The notes: generated by a model not told the origin, from the letters alone. A stretch of DNA of 64,000 bases from Luzula sylvatica (GCA_946800325.1 OX326960.1:39935842-39999841), one strand, 5' to 3'; shown: positions 1-11,674, numbered from the stretch's first letter. Translations and numbers: made by a program.

Positions 1-613
1 TCGGAACTTACTCGAGCTGGCTCGGCTCGTTTATAATTATGGTTCGAGCTAAAAAATCAAGCTCAAGCTCGGCTCGTTCTAATTCGAGCTAGCTCGGCCC
101 GGCTCAACAGTAGCTCAATTAAAAAACCAACTTGAATTTTAATTAAAAAAATTGTAATAATTGCGAATAAACAAAAAATATTTTAAATACCAAACTATCT
201 TAAAACATTACAATAATAAATCAAACATACAACACAAAACATAAAAAATAAGATTTGGACTTGGTATTATTAATTTGCCTCCCTTAGTTAATATTATTTT
301 TAGGACCTAAGTTGTAACCTGACTTGGAATTATTCTGAAGAAAAAGTTTTCTTTATAAATTTTGTTAATTATAATAATATATATAATATGAATTAATTAT
401 GATAAAACTATTTAATTTTTTAAATCGAGCTCAAGTTCTTTTCGAGCTTAATACGAGCGAGCTGAGTCTGGCTCAAGCTCGGCTCAATAAGCGTTCGAAC
501 TAGCTCGGCTCGGCTCGTTTAATTTCGAGTCAATATCGAGCGAGCTATTATCGAACTATTATCGAGTCGAGCTCGAGCGAGCCACGATCCACGAGCTAAA
601 GTTGCAGCCCTAT
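1..613. mobile_element. hAT-type element, one end only
   Basis: Both flanks of this AT-rich stretch (1-120 and 420-600) are packed with GAGCTCGAGC/GGCTCG repeats, the subterminal style of Ac-like hAT elements. It ends in TTGCAGCCCTA at about 603-613, which fits a hAT terminal inverted repeat. The other end lies before the window, so the 8-bp target duplication cannot be tested. No transposase frame is seen; probably a non-autonomous copy. Confidence 0.5.
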
Positions 614-734
614 ATTTGAGTGATCTAGTAAAATACTATAAAACCTACAAAAATAGTATTTATTATTGGTGAAATTCTTTGAAATAAAAACATGAGTTCC
701 GTATTAAGTTTACAAAGCCAACAACATACTTAAT

Positions 735-1830
735 TATGTTTCACATTTTGATTGCATTTCTTCCACTTGTCTCAACCAATTCTCCTAAACATATCCAGTT
801 ATTCATAAATAATTAAATTTACTACCATTACTTAATTAATTAATCAAGGGAAGTAAATAAAATACATACAGATATTTATCCATTTGAGTGAACATAAATG
901 ATAAATCTCCATTTCTCAACAAGTGGGTTGATATGAGGCAAGGCAATTCCGTGTTAATTACGTTTAGAACCCTCTTTAATTACATTTCTAACTCTCTTCT
1001 TGCTCCTCCACAGTAATGAATAAAAACAAATTTAATAAAATCAATAAATCGACTTTTTACAAAAACTCGCCATTCTTTTATTAAAAAAAATAATGGTACC
1101 AGAAAGGCGTCCTTTGATGCCCGTTGAAGCAATTCCATCCATTGCAGCCGAAGCAGCTAAAATCCAGAAAAAAAAAGTGTAAAATTACCAAAATGCCCCT
1201 CGATTAGTACTTTAAGAGATAGAGACGTAACAACCTCCTGATTGGATCTCAAACCGGTTATTACACTATGTTTCTTTCCCGTACCGGTACCAGTACTGGT
1301 ACCGTAAGTACCGACATTCATACTGAAATTCAAACTGGTACACTCCTTAAAGTGGTTACTTGTTGAGTACAAGGTTGGATAATTTTAGTAGAATGTTTTT
1401 TGGTAGTCAATTTGTCATTGGATTCGAAAGTAAATGAGAAATCGGTAGCTACCAGCAATGAGTCATTTTTGAAGGGAAATGAAGAGATAATGTAAATGAG
1501 GATCCAATTTCAAACAGGCTAGCATTAATAACTACTTGCAAATTGCAATGAGTTAAAGAAATGGTCTTCGAACCAATTTCATACGGACAATATCACAAAC
1601 AGCTTGTGTGCAGGTTTGTAAAAGCTACGAAATCAGGATTTCAACTCAAAAATCAAAATTCCATTGCAAAAATATGATTAAATAACTGTTGTTTCAAAGT
1701 GATGAATTTCTAAGCTCAATGAGAAAAACCACAATACCACAGACTGCAATTAAGTCCAATTAAGGGAATAACCAATCATTCCTCAGAAGACGAAGAAGAA
1801 AAATTGATCAGCTTAAAATGGAGACGGGCA
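735..1830 (-). pseudogene. Broken duplicate of the conserved gene at 17.8-19.4 kb
   Basis: The stretch aligns by eye, in the same orientation, with the gene at 17.8-19.8 kb: its exon for LRQVEEMQ (about 755-775), the exon with the FMFTQ region (about 880-1015), the exon for WMELLQQ (about 1100-1160), and the large first exon (about 1190-1600), then upstream sequence to about 1830. The large exon has lost about 490 bp: sequence equivalent to 18745-19235 is missing and the two ends join near 1370. Other exons carry small insertions and deletions. It cannot encode the full protein. Inference: an old segmental duplication that decayed; transcription is unknown. Confidence 0.8.
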
Positions 1831-2430
1831 GTAAATCCTGAGGAAGAAGCGATAGCACAAGGAAAGTTCCGGTTTGGAAACATTCACATTAGTCCCACGA
1901 TTGATAGATCAATATCTCCACACTATTCAAATAGTCATTCCGTGCACATTGTATCGCCGAGCTCAGTAGCGTGAGCTTGTAATCCCAAGCGGGAGGTAGG
2001 GTGAATCGGATGAGGTACGGCTTGATATCTTTCAAGCGTGGGTTTGGTTTCGCATTGCGCATAGTTGGTCCGCCCCGTTCAAAGTTAAGCAGTGGGCAGG
2101 CATGGATTGGGCGTAAGCTTGGTTCATCCCTAAAGAGGAGTGTACGTTCGGCTGGTTCCATGGAATAAAGCCATTACCCTCCCGCTCGTAACATTGAAAA
2201 GGATAACGAACCCGTGCGATCCAGAACCCTCCCGGGCCCGGGCCATAAAGTTCCCACAGACCAACAAACATTTCATCCTTTTAATTTTTTATTTTATGGA
2301 TAAATTCATTTTTTTACAGATTAAGATGATAACGGACATTTTTTTACAGATTAAGATGACCAACAAATATTTATTCTTTCTAAAATAAGTATTATCAGTA
2401 GCGTGAGCTTGTAATCCTTATCTCTTATCG
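1831..2430. other. Repeat mosaic, no gene
   Basis: No gene is recognised. A phrase CAGTAGCGTGAGCTTGTAAT occurs at about 1964 and again at about 2397, bracketing about 430 bp. The part at 2205-2385 resembles the GACCCG...GGGCCCG repeat units near 11.1-11.6 kb. Short frames here have no family resemblance. Confidence 0.4.
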
Positions 2431-2795
2431 GTCCCTATTTAACGCTTGCCACCCCGTCGATGACTACAATAACCCATGTCGGCTTTGGCCTTAACTCATG
2501 TGAGACGTAGTACCGATCATAGTGGTTGTGAATATGGAAGGCATTTCCATGACTTAAATATTATGAGGGATCATGCCATTGCACGTTTCTAAATCCGTGA
2601 CATAATCCAATTATATCACTATCACAAGATTTTCATAAATGCATATGTATTTATTTGGGAGTCTAATTATTCTAAATAATTATCTAATTATATGCTAGTA
2701 TGATTGATGCCGATCAAATCGATATAAAAAACTCAAAATTCCAAGTTGTGTAGCCTAAGTTATCACGAAAACAAAATCAGCAACCAGAAACCAGT

Positions 2796-3420
2796 CCGTT
2801 GTAACGCAACATAGTCCGTTACAACGGATTTCCAGTATACTTGGCACTCCGTTACAACGGAAGTCCAGTCCGTTACAACGCTATTTATTTCGGAGTTTGG
2901 CCAAATTTTGCCAGAAACATGTCCGTTACAACGCAACCTAGGTCCGTTACAACGCTATTTTCTGCAAACTTTCGTCCATATTTCCAGAGACCAGTCCGTT
3001 ACAACGCAACATACAGTCCGTTACAACGGACCAACTGTGTAGAGCTCCGTTACAACGGACCCAGTCCGTTACAACGGACTCCAATAGACACCCTAGGCAT
3101 CCCCGCAACCTCGTATCAGATACAAGGTCCGTTACAACGGACTCCAAGTCCGTTACAATGGAATATGCAGTTTTCACGGTCCTCCTCACACCCCCGCATC
3201 CTATACAGGGTCCGTTACAACGGACACCAAGTCCGTTATAACGGAATATGTGTTTTTTCGAAAAATTCTCAATTTCCTGTATCTGCTACAGTGTCCGTTG
3301 CGACGATCAATCATGTATAACGGACACCAAGTCCGCATCCTATACAGGGTCCGTTGCTACAGTGTCCGCATCCTATACAGGGTCCGTTACAACGGACACC
3401 AAGTCCGTTATAACGGACTA
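2796..3420. repeat. Minisatellite of palindromic TCCGTTACAACGGA units
   Basis: About 18 copies of TCCGTTACAACGGA or close variants (some with TATAACGG or TGTAACGC) are spaced 10-60 bp apart. The version TCCGTTATAACGGA is a perfect 14-bp palindrome, so each unit presents the core AACGG on both strands. The array lies in the leader of the LTR element on the minus strand. Peptides in overlapping frames (repeats like RYNGP or SVVTD) are by-products of the repeat. Confidence 0.9.
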
Positions 3421-3659
3421 TGCGATTTTTGAACTGCTGTTTTCGCTCGTTTCCAAAACGATCAATCCTGAAACCTTTTCACGATTATTCCTAGATACTC
3501 TCAATCAACTATTGATCGATCTCTAGCGACTTTCATTTGTGATTTTAATGGAATTTGACATTCTAAATATGTAACATCATGCAAACGGGTACGAACTTTG
3601 ATAACCCGTGCGTATATCGAATATACGACTATGATTCGACCCTCGAATCGATGGCGATC

Positions 3660-3671
3660 GCTCTGATACCA
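3660..3671 (-). other. Primer binding site (initiator-Met tRNA)
   Basis: On the minus strand the sequence is TGGTATCAGAGC, the classic plant retroelement site complementary to the 3' end of initiator-Met tRNA. It sits one base after the LTR end (CA at 3673-3674). It fixes both the orientation and the LTR boundary. Confidence 0.92.
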
Positions 3672-3672
3672 C

Positions 3673-4694
3673 TGATGGAGAATATCCTCGACCCCGGGCC
3701 CGCGCAGCGGAATGAAGGCCCGGTCCGATTCTCCGATTCCCGAGATCACGCCATGACTTCGAGGGTACGATGCGAATAGAAGGATAGATCTATACCAGCG
3801 TGAAATTGATCACGCACGAAGGGTTGATCGCCGCCTTCTATCTCCTGTCACGTTGGTGACAATCCGCGCGTCCCATACCACGCGTCTTTCACCGTTCGTT
3901 GACCGTCTTCTCACTCCTTGAGTCGATCACAATCCAAGAGCCACAATTGTCGCTCCTCTACTTGTATCCACCGTGAGTCGCAAGACGTCGGTCGCGGATG
4001 CACCTGCCTAGACGATGCACCGGCGAACTTGCTCGATCTAATCGATTCTCTATTATTCGAGAAACTCCTTTCTCAATTTCTCTCTCTTCGCACCCTTTCA
4101 CTCACTAAAGATCAAATCTGAATTTGCTCTTTTCTTGTGTATATTGGGCAGAATAATCACTTGCTTAGAATGATTCAACTGATGAATTCCTTCTGAATTC
4201 TCTTAGTGAAGATGAGAGAGAAAATCCTATTTATACCTAATAGGATAAGGATTAGCCAAAAGGCATGTATATCCAATATACACCCTTTCACACAGAAAAC
4301 TGTATGAACCTGTTCAGTATTCTGTCCAGACGAAATTGATAAATTTCTCTGACAGAAAATCAACCAACACGAAAGTTGTAGATAATCTTATTATCTACTC
4401 AACCCAATTTGGCCCAGCCCAATTGGAGTTCGTATGCAAAAGTTATGACTGTTTTACTAACTGTATGTCATACTGTTGCACCCTTTCGGTATTTCACAGA
4501 AACGACACTTATACTTCGTTCATATGAAATATATTTCTATATGAAGGTTGTAGATAATCTCATTATCTATCTAACCCAATTTGAACCATTCAAATCGGAT
4601 TTTCTCACTGACAGTTATGGCCACGAATGTACGACTACATTCGTTTATCCTTGTGTACACTTTTATGGTTGATCCTGAAACTGTATTTCCTTCA
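3673..4694 (-). mobile_element. Long terminal repeat, 1022 bp
   Basis: Minus-strand LTR starting TGAAGGAAATACAG and ending CTCCATCA, with TG...CA ends. A TATA box GGTATAAATAGG lies at 4226-4237, followed by CTCTCTC-rich sequence that suits a transcription start. The GC-rich 3' end (3690-3760) contains GGGCCCG. It is alignable along its length with 11675-12682 and 58695-59695. Confidence 0.88.
4226..4237 (-). promoter_or_regulatory. TATA box of the LTR promoter
   Basis: GGTATAAATAGG on the minus strand, kept in the sister LTRs (TATAAATA at 12216-12223 minus and 59176-59183 plus). Conservation in all three copies supports a promoter role. Confidence 0.7.
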
Positions 4695-4705
4695 GTCTCC
4701 CACTC
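4695..4705 (-). other. Polypurine tract
   Basis: GAGTGGGAGAC on the minus strand directly precedes the LTR start TGAAGG. The identical string precedes the LTR at 58695, confirming it as the plus-strand priming tract of this family. Confidence 0.8.
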
Positions 4706-5258
4706 AATTTCAGATCGACCTAAAAGGTACTCATGCATATCCAATACGCACGATTTTAGAGAATATAGCTCGCGTATCAAATATCAAGCTATGCACATCC
4801 AATGTGCCGATTTTATGATCAAGCCCGACTTAGTACGACTCGTTGTGTGACCATGTAGGTTCGACTTAACGATGGCAGTAGGTTGTTTCCAATGCCTACA
4901 ATCTCATGAGCGGGATCTAGTCACTCCATCATAGCTACCCATGTTAAACGAAAAATGATTGTGATCATTGTGCCTATCTCGAATAGCGGTTACTAGTTCT
5001 CTTGTTTACGATATCCGTTAATCAAAAGGCACGGTAATAGTCATCCTTATAATTTGATTAACTATACTTATTCCCCGATTCCGAGTTGAGTTAACAAATT
5101 TCAATCGATATTAACCATTAATTTCATTATCTATCTAACCCAATTTGAACCATTCAAATCGGATTTTCCCACTGACAGTTATGGCCACGAATGTACGACT
5201 ACATTCGTTTATCCTTGTGTACATTTTTATGGTTGATCCTGAAACTGTATTTCCTTCA

Positions 5259-6493
5259 CTCAGCCCATGCACAAGCCCCAACCAGCTAATTTGTTGCCTT
5301 CTTTAGATTGATTTGTGGCCTCCTTTAGATTGATTTGTTGCCTTCTTAGTTAATTTGTTGCTCCCCAAAACCTTCCATTTCTCCCTCATCCAGCCCCAAA
5401 ACCTTCCATATCTCCCCAAAACCTTCCATTTCTCCCTCATCCAGCCCCAAAACCTTCCATATCTCCCTCAACCAATCAGAAGACACCATGAAGCCTATAA
5501 ATAAGACCCTAAGGCCAAGGGCAAACGATCTCTCCTGCCCCCCCCCCCCCCCCTCCCCTTTTCTCTCCCCTTTGGGGGCAAGCTCTCTACCATCTCTCTC
5601 CACAAACTCTTCCAAGAAACAAACAAGATTCAATCAAGAACCGTGAAATTCAAGACCAACTCTTTGGTAGAGGCGTTCTCGCCCTAGGGTTGTATGTGAC
5701 GAAATTGGAGTTAAGGCGTTCTTGCTCCATCTCGACACAAGGAAGGGATCGGTCATTCGTGCGGAAGGCGTTCTTCGACGAATTGAAGAGGATCCGCGTG
5801 AGAAGAAACGGAGACTCGAGTTGGCGTTCAACCGGATCGACGGGAAGGCATCGACACAAGTCACTAGGCGTTCTAGGGCTTGATTAGGTGGTTTCTTTCT
5901 TTTATTTCAGTTTTTGGTTGTGATTCTTTTAATAAATTCTTGTGTTGATAAATAAACTTGAGATTGAATTGAGTTCTTTTGCTTTCTTTAAATATTTTCT
6001 TTTGTTCTAAACTTGTCAATTTTCACGATCTCCTTCCAAATCTGCTAAAAACCAATTCTTTCATTGCGTAGATCTTGATTTCTAGTTTCGGGAACTTTTT
6101 GAATCATTGAATTTCATGAAATATTTGAATTGATATGAATTTTTGAAAACTGTCACTTAAACTGAAAATCTGCTGTTTCCAGAGATTGTTTTTTAGAGAC
6201 CTGATTGTAATTCGTTAATAACTTTTTATTCCGTTGTCCAAATTGTTTGAAATTTTAGGATAAGTTTCATACTATTCAGACCTCTCTCTAGACAAATTTT
6301 CATTAATTTTGGAAACTTAGAAATAATTATTTTAACGATCTGAAGTTTAATCATATTTTGACGCAATAGCTCCCTGTGGAACGAATCCTTACATACTTAG
6401 TCTATACAATCTTTAGTATTCACATGTTTCTTGTTTGATTTACGGTATTTTTATTCAACGATATAACCTAAGTGTTAGCCAAAAACCCGTTAT
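5259..6493 (+). mobile_element. Gypsy-type LTR, left end lost
   Basis: Its 3' part is the inverted equivalent of 7087-7550: both contain TCCCTGTGGAACGAATC (here about 6373-6389), a phrase typical of Athila/Tat-like Gypsy LTRs, and both finish with the string ending CCGTTATCA. A TATA box TATAAATA is at 5496-5503 and a run of about 17 C at 5539. The left end is missing and abuts the initiator-Met LTR fragment ending at 5258. The right end cuts into Copia pol: coding resumes at 6494. Lineage is inferred from the LTR tail only. Confidence 0.7.
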
Positions 6494-7086
6494 CAATTTA
6501 CATGAAAATCCCCGAAGGATTAAAACAGCCTGAAACATGTAATGGAATACATCGAAGTATGTATTCTATAAAATTGAAAAAATCTTTATATGGGTTGAAA
6601 CAATCTGGAAGAATGTGGTACAATCGTTTAAGTGAATATCTAACAAATGAAGGATATCAAAATAATCCCGTCAGTCCATGTGTCTTTATCAAGAGATCAA
6701 ATTGTGGATTTGTTATTATTGCAGTATACGTCGATGATTTGAATATCATTGGAACTCCTGAAGAGCTTGAAAATACTGCAAAATACTTAAAACAAGAATT
6801 TGAAATGAAAGACCTTGGTACCAAATTTTGTATTGGTTTACAAATCGATTATATAAGAAATGGGATATTTGTTCATCAATCCACTTATACAAATAATATA
6901 CTAAAACGTTTTAATATGGACAAATGTCACCCATTAAGTTCACCTATGGTTGTTCGATCTCTTGATGTAAAGAAAGATTGTTTTCGTCCTGGAGACGATA
7001 ATGAAGAAATTCTTGGTCCAGAAGTACCATATTTAAGTGCAATTGGTGCATTGATGTATCTTGCTAATAACACACGACCAGATATA

Positions 7087-8104
7087 TGATAACGGTCTTT
7101 TGGCACGTCTAAAACGCGTATCGTTGTTTTAAAGTCCCGTAATATCAAACAAGTGAATTATATGGTTGTATAGCAGAAAATAATAGATTCGTTCCACAGG
7201 GAGCTATTGCGTCAAATAGAATTAAAATTCAGATCTTTAAAATAATTATTTCAAAGTTTCCAAAATTAATGAAAATTTGTGTAGAGATAGGTCTGAACAT
7301 TATCAAATTTATCCTAAAATTTCAAACAATGTGGACAACGGAATAAAACGTTATTAACGAATTACAATCAGGTCTCTGAAAAACAGTCCCTGGAAACAGC
7401 AGTTTTTCAGTTTAAGTGACAGTTTTCAAAGACTCATATCAATTCAAATATTTCATGAAATTCAACAATTCAAAAAGTTCCCGAAACTAGAAATCAAGAT
7501 CTACGCAATGAAAGAAACAATTTTAACTTTCCAGATCTAGAATATACTGAATTAGGTTAAACAAAAATATATACTGGATTTTTGAGTTAGTTCTCTATTT
7601 GAAGTTTTTAAATTAAGTTTGGTTCTAGATTTGTTTTGGAAAATAATTAAACTGAGATTAAGAGAATAAAGAGAAAAAGATCAAATTTAAAAACTCAAAT
7701 TAGAACAAAGATTTTTAGAATCAAACAAGTTATATTTACACAACAAATTCGAGAATTGAAAAGACTACACCTAAAACGAGAAGAAAGCTTCAACGTGATT
7801 AGAGGTACTCCTTCCTTGTGAGTGTGAACGATTGATGCTCGAATCGCTAGGAAGCTAGGAGATTGAGCGGTTTTCTCGTCTTGAAGAAGTCGACTTTCCC
7901 GGTTGAAGAAGGCTTCGAGACCGGAAATTAAGAACACGTTTTCACCAGATGAAGAAGGCTTCGAGTCCGGTTGTCGAGTGTCTCTTTTACGACTTGCTTA
8001 GATCTTTTCACCAAATGAAGAAAGCTTTAATCTGGAGATGGAGGAAATTCCCGAATTAATGAAACTTGAGTGGTTCTTGAAAGTTCTTGGAAGTTCTTGA
8101 GAGG

Positions 8105-8188
<84 letters not shown>

Positions 8189-8664
8189 CTGAAAGTGCTC
8201 CAAAGAGCGTAAATCTGCCCATAGGCCTTGGGGGTCTTATTTATAGTGCCCTTGAAGCTCTCCCATTGGCCAAGAGTTGGATGAGAGGATTGAGGGTAGT
8301 TTGGGGATTATAGGTGAGGTAGGTGGCTAGATAGTGGGCTGGATAGTAGCTATGTTGTGAGTGGTTTTCGTGTAGAGTTTGGTGTAGACTTTTATGTTGA
8401 AGATTATTTGCCTCCTCCCTCATACGTGTACCGAAATGATCGGTATGATATACGGATTTTAACGGCGCGAGGACACAAAGGCAACTACACTCTTGAATTC
8501 CCGAGAATTTCCCCCTAAAACCGGTAATTAAGCAATAAAACACACTTAGTGAAGAAATATTCTTGTTATCTCAAATATGAACAATTCTATATATAAATTG
8601 TGATTCAAAAGGGCTAAACTCCCCAAATTAGATATCAAAAAGGTGCTTTATTTTCCTCTTATCA
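7087..8664 (-). mobile_element. Solo Gypsy-type LTR inside Copia pol
   Basis: A 1578-bp sequence with TG...CA ends is flanked by the 5-bp duplication ATATA (7082-7086 and 8665-8669). Removing it and one duplicate restores the Copia frame at the codons for RPDI/AFAV, which proves the boundaries. It has no PBS or internal region, so it is a solo LTR. It is the same family as 5259-6493, in opposite orientation. A (GA)n tract lies inside. Confidence 0.93.
8111..8184. repeat. (GA)n microsatellite
   Basis: About 37 GA dinucleotides within the solo LTR, read as CT on the LTR sense strand near its presumed transcription start. Confidence 0.95.
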
Positions 8665-9458
8665 ATATAGCATTTGCTGTTAATTGTTTAGCGAGAAATA
8701 GTTCTGCACCAACTCGAAGACATTGGAATGGTATAAAACATATTTTTCGTTATCTTCGAGGAACAATTGACATGGGATTATTATATATAAAAACCAATGA
8801 ACCAAAATTGGTTGGATATTCAGATGCTGGATATTTATCGGACCCACATAAGGCACGGTCACAGACCGGATACGTATTCACATATGGTAATACTGCTATT
8901 TCTTGGCGTTCAACCAAACAAACATTAGTGGCTACATCAACAAATCATTCTGAGATTGTAGCGCTTCATGAGACAAACAGAGAATGTGTATGGTTGAGAT
9001 TAATGATTCAAAATATACAAAAATCATGTGGTATTAAATTAATCAAAGAGAATCCAACCGTAATATTTGAAGATAATGTTGCTTGCATTACTCAAATAAA
9101 GGACGGTTATATTAAGGGAGATAGAACCAAACACATTTCTCCAAAATTCTTTTCGACACATGAACTTCAAAAGAATGGCGAGATAGATGTTCAGCAGATT
9201 CGTTCAAGTGATAATATAGCGGATCTTTTTACCAAGTCATTACCAACTACAACCTTCAAGAAACTGGTCTACAAAATTGGACTTCGCCAACTCAAGGATA
9301 TTTGCATAAATCAGGGGGAGACTTAATACGCACTGCACTCTTTTCCTTGATTAGGATTTTATCCCACTGGGTTTTTCCTGACAAGGTTTTTAACGAGGCA
9401 GGTTTTTCTTATGCGTACAAAATCAAATGCATTCAAGGGGGAGTGTTATGTAATGAAT

Positions 9459-9514
<56 letters not shown>

Positions 9515-9581
9515 TGTTTAATATTTATCATGACACAACCCATGGTATTATATCCATGGTATTGTATATTGTGGGCATGAT

Positions 9582-10884
9582 CAGGGCCGGCCCGGCGATT
9601 TTAGAGGCATTTGACAAAATTAATTAAAAAACAATCTTATGTCAAGAAAGCTTAAAAATTATCATTAAAACTAATACAAAATATATTCAAAATATTACAT
9701 AATTAATTACTATCACCTAAAAATCATTCTTTTTGAACTCTTAGAAGCAAATACATCAATTAAATTTGAATAATCTAGATTTTCGGCAAAATCATTTTCA
9801 ATTGATAAAATCGCTAATCCATTGAGTCTTTCTTGAGACATCCTTGATCGAAGATAATTTTTTATTAATTTTAGTTTTGAAAAACTTCTTTCTCCCGATG
9901 CAACCGTAACCGGAACGGTCAAAAGAATTCTATAAGCAATCCAAGAATTCGGATAACACAATTTTCTAGGTTCTAAATAATTGAGAATTTCGATTGGTTT
10001 GTTCACTTCTCTCGGCAACCCATTCTTTAAAACTTTCAATTCCATATATAATTACCCTCCATCGATATCCGAAATCCCTTTGAATTTTAGAACCTTTTCT
10101 AGGTTGTCACAACGTGTCGCCAACGATTGATCGGGGGAATTCTTCAATTTAAATAAAAATCCAAAATTGGTCTCATAAATTTTGAATTGTTTGAACCTAT
10201 TTTTTAGTGAAGAAAGAGCCACATCAACGATATTTAAGAAATAATTAGAGTTCGAAAGTAATGAAGTCCTAATTAAGCCCTAATGAAATGAACAAATACA
10301 AATTAGAGTTCGAAAGTAATGAAGCCCTAATTAAGTCCTAATTAAGCCCTAATTAGCCCTAATTCAAAAGTAATTAAGCCCTAATTTGAGAGAAAATCAA
10401 GTCTAATTGCGTCCAATTAAGCCCAAATTAAGCCCTAATTAAATGAATGAATACAAATTAGAGTTCAAAAACAATTAAGCCCTAATTACGCACCAATCTA
10501 AGAAGAAATTCGATCTGCTCCAGAAAAATCCACAAATCACAGTCGCAGAAAACAAATCGCAGAAAAATGCCCAAAACGCAGTCGCAAAAATCAGACCGCA
10601 AAGCTTCCTGGGCCACCAACTCGCGTCCAGTCGCCGCCTCCAGGCTCCAGTCCAGCCTCCAATCGCGGCCACAAACTCGCGTCTCGCGTCTCACGTCAAG
10701 TTTCGCACTTCCAGTCGCCTCCAGTCGCGTCGCCTCCAGGTTAGTTTTTTTTCTTTCTCTTTCTTTACTTCCTGGGCCAAAAAAATAAGTTGGGCTTATA
10801 CCCTATAATAGAAATAATGTGGCCTTTCCAATTTCGGTGGCCTTTGACCATGGCCTCTTGGGCCAACATAGAGGGCCGGGCCTG
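9582..10884 (-). mobile_element. hAT element in the Copia LTR
   Basis: The ends are CAGGGCCGGCCC and GGGCCGGGCCTG (imperfect inverted repeats), with the exact 8-bp duplication GGCATGAT at 9574-9581 and 10885-10892. It carries the carboxyl end of a hAT transposase on the minus strand, then a run of CCTAATTAAGCCC-like repeats (10255-10450) and a GC-rich stretch (10590-10740). The rest of the transposase is missing, so it depends on another copy for movement. Confidence 0.93.
9713..10045 (-). pseudogene. hAT transposase, dimerisation domain only
   Basis: About 110 residues match the hAT carboxyl-terminal dimerisation region: LLTVPVTVASGERSFSKLK, then IKNYLRSRMSQERL and ALLSIE-like helix (ILSIENDFAE). 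The BED zinc finger and the catalytic core are absent in this element. It sits near the left terminus, as expected for a minus-strand transposase 3' end. Confidence 0.9.
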
Positions 10885-11086
10885 GGCATGATCCATGGTA
10901 TTACATAGGAAATCATGGTATTGTGTAGGCTATATATAACTCCCCCATTCTCATTGTAAATGACATAAGTTCAATGAAATAGAAATGAAAATATCCATCT
11001 CTTTTCTTTCTTGAGTATTCTCTCTAGCTTATTTGAGTGTTAGTTCTTAAGTTTTGCTTCTAGTTTTACAACATTATCAAACCTAC

Positions 11087-11540
11087 ATTGTTAATGTATA
11101 ACAGACCCGTTCGATCCAGACCCTATCGGGCCCGAGCTATACAGATCCCGTAGACAACCAAAAGGCATTTCATCCTTTTAATTTTTTCTTATGGATATTC
11201 ATTTTTTTCAAAATATTCCCGAACTAAGACATTGTTAATATTATAATGGACCCGTTTGATTGAGACCCTATCGGGCCCGAGCTATACATATCCCGTAGAC
11301 GACCAAAAGACATTTCGTTCTTTTCATTTTTTTCTTTTTTTCATTTTCTTTTACGGATGTTCAACACATTCCTAAACTTGATTTTATGACGTGTTTAACC
11401 ATAAATTAAGATGTTAAATCATAAATATAATATATAATTAAGATGATATCATATTTATTCGTTCTAAAGTAAATATTATCAAATTAAGACATTGTTAATA
11501 GTATAACGGACCCGTGCGATTCAGACCCTATCAAATTAGT
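11087..11540. repeat. Imperfect tandem repeat with GACCCG...GGGCCCGAG
   Basis: Three partial units begin with CATTGTTAAT...ATAACGGACCCG at about 11087, 11231 and 11490. The first two continue through CCTATCGGGCCCGAGCTATA and CCCGTAGAC. A related unit lies at 2205-2385. No coding frame; origin unknown. Confidence 0.7.
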
Positions 11541-11674
11541 AACCATTGATTTATTTTTTGTTAATCAAATAGTGATCACTTAATTAACATTTGGTGGATC
11601 AAATTATTTTTAATGAATCAAATAATGACTACTTAATTAATATTAACGGATCAAATTATTTATGGCCTACGTGG

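Larger units (their letters stand above)
2430..5258 (-). mobile_element. Rearranged LTR retroelement primed by initiator-Met tRNA
   Basis: Read on the minus strand the order is: LTR 5' fragment (5258 to about 5115), about 400 bp of internal sequence, polypurine tract (4705-4695), full LTR (4694-3673), primer binding site (3671-3660), then leader with a minisatellite (3420-2796). A full LTR with both a PPT before it and a PBS after it is not a simple insertion; it is what unequal recombination between LTRs, or a tandem element, leaves behind. No gag or pol frame is visible, so the copy is non-autonomous. The left limit is unclear. Related copies are at 11675-12682, 58279-59695 and, much older, 61155-61662. 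The tRNA-Met site fits Copia-type and some other LTR lineages. Confidence 0.75.
6494..9326 (+). pseudogene. Copia pol remnant: reverse transcriptase and RNase H
   Basis: Two open pieces, 6494-7086 and 8670-9326, are one reading frame split by an inserted LTR. The first begins IYMKIPEGLK and holds the Copia RT core with SLYGLKQ and the catalytic YVDDL box near 6731-6745, ending NNTRPDI. The second resumes at AFAVN and continues through HIFRYLRGT into RNase H (SDAGYLSDPHKARSQTG, then ADLFTKSLP). Gag, protease, integrase and the RT amino end are absent; the 5' end is cut by the LTR ending at 6493. The frame has no internal stop outside the insertion, so it decayed mainly by insertion. Confidence 0.92.
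9435..11079 (+). mobile_element. Copia 3' LTR with its polypurine tract
   Basis: The tract AAGGGGGAG (9435-9443) is followed by TGTTATGTAATG, the usual start of this kind of Copia LTR, then an (ATT)n run at 9460-9513, a stretch interrupted by a hAT element (9582-10884), and a promoter-like TATATATAAC near 10930. The right end is placed after ATTATCA (about 11079); it could extend to 11103. A second purine tract, CAGGGGGAGAC, sits at about 9313-9323. The 5' partner LTR is missing, so no target duplication can be checked. Confidence 0.75.

Noticed and set aside
2841..3526. Frames of 80-159 codons rich in RYNG or YTGSV
   Set aside because: By-products of the TCCGTTACAACGGA array in an LTR leader.
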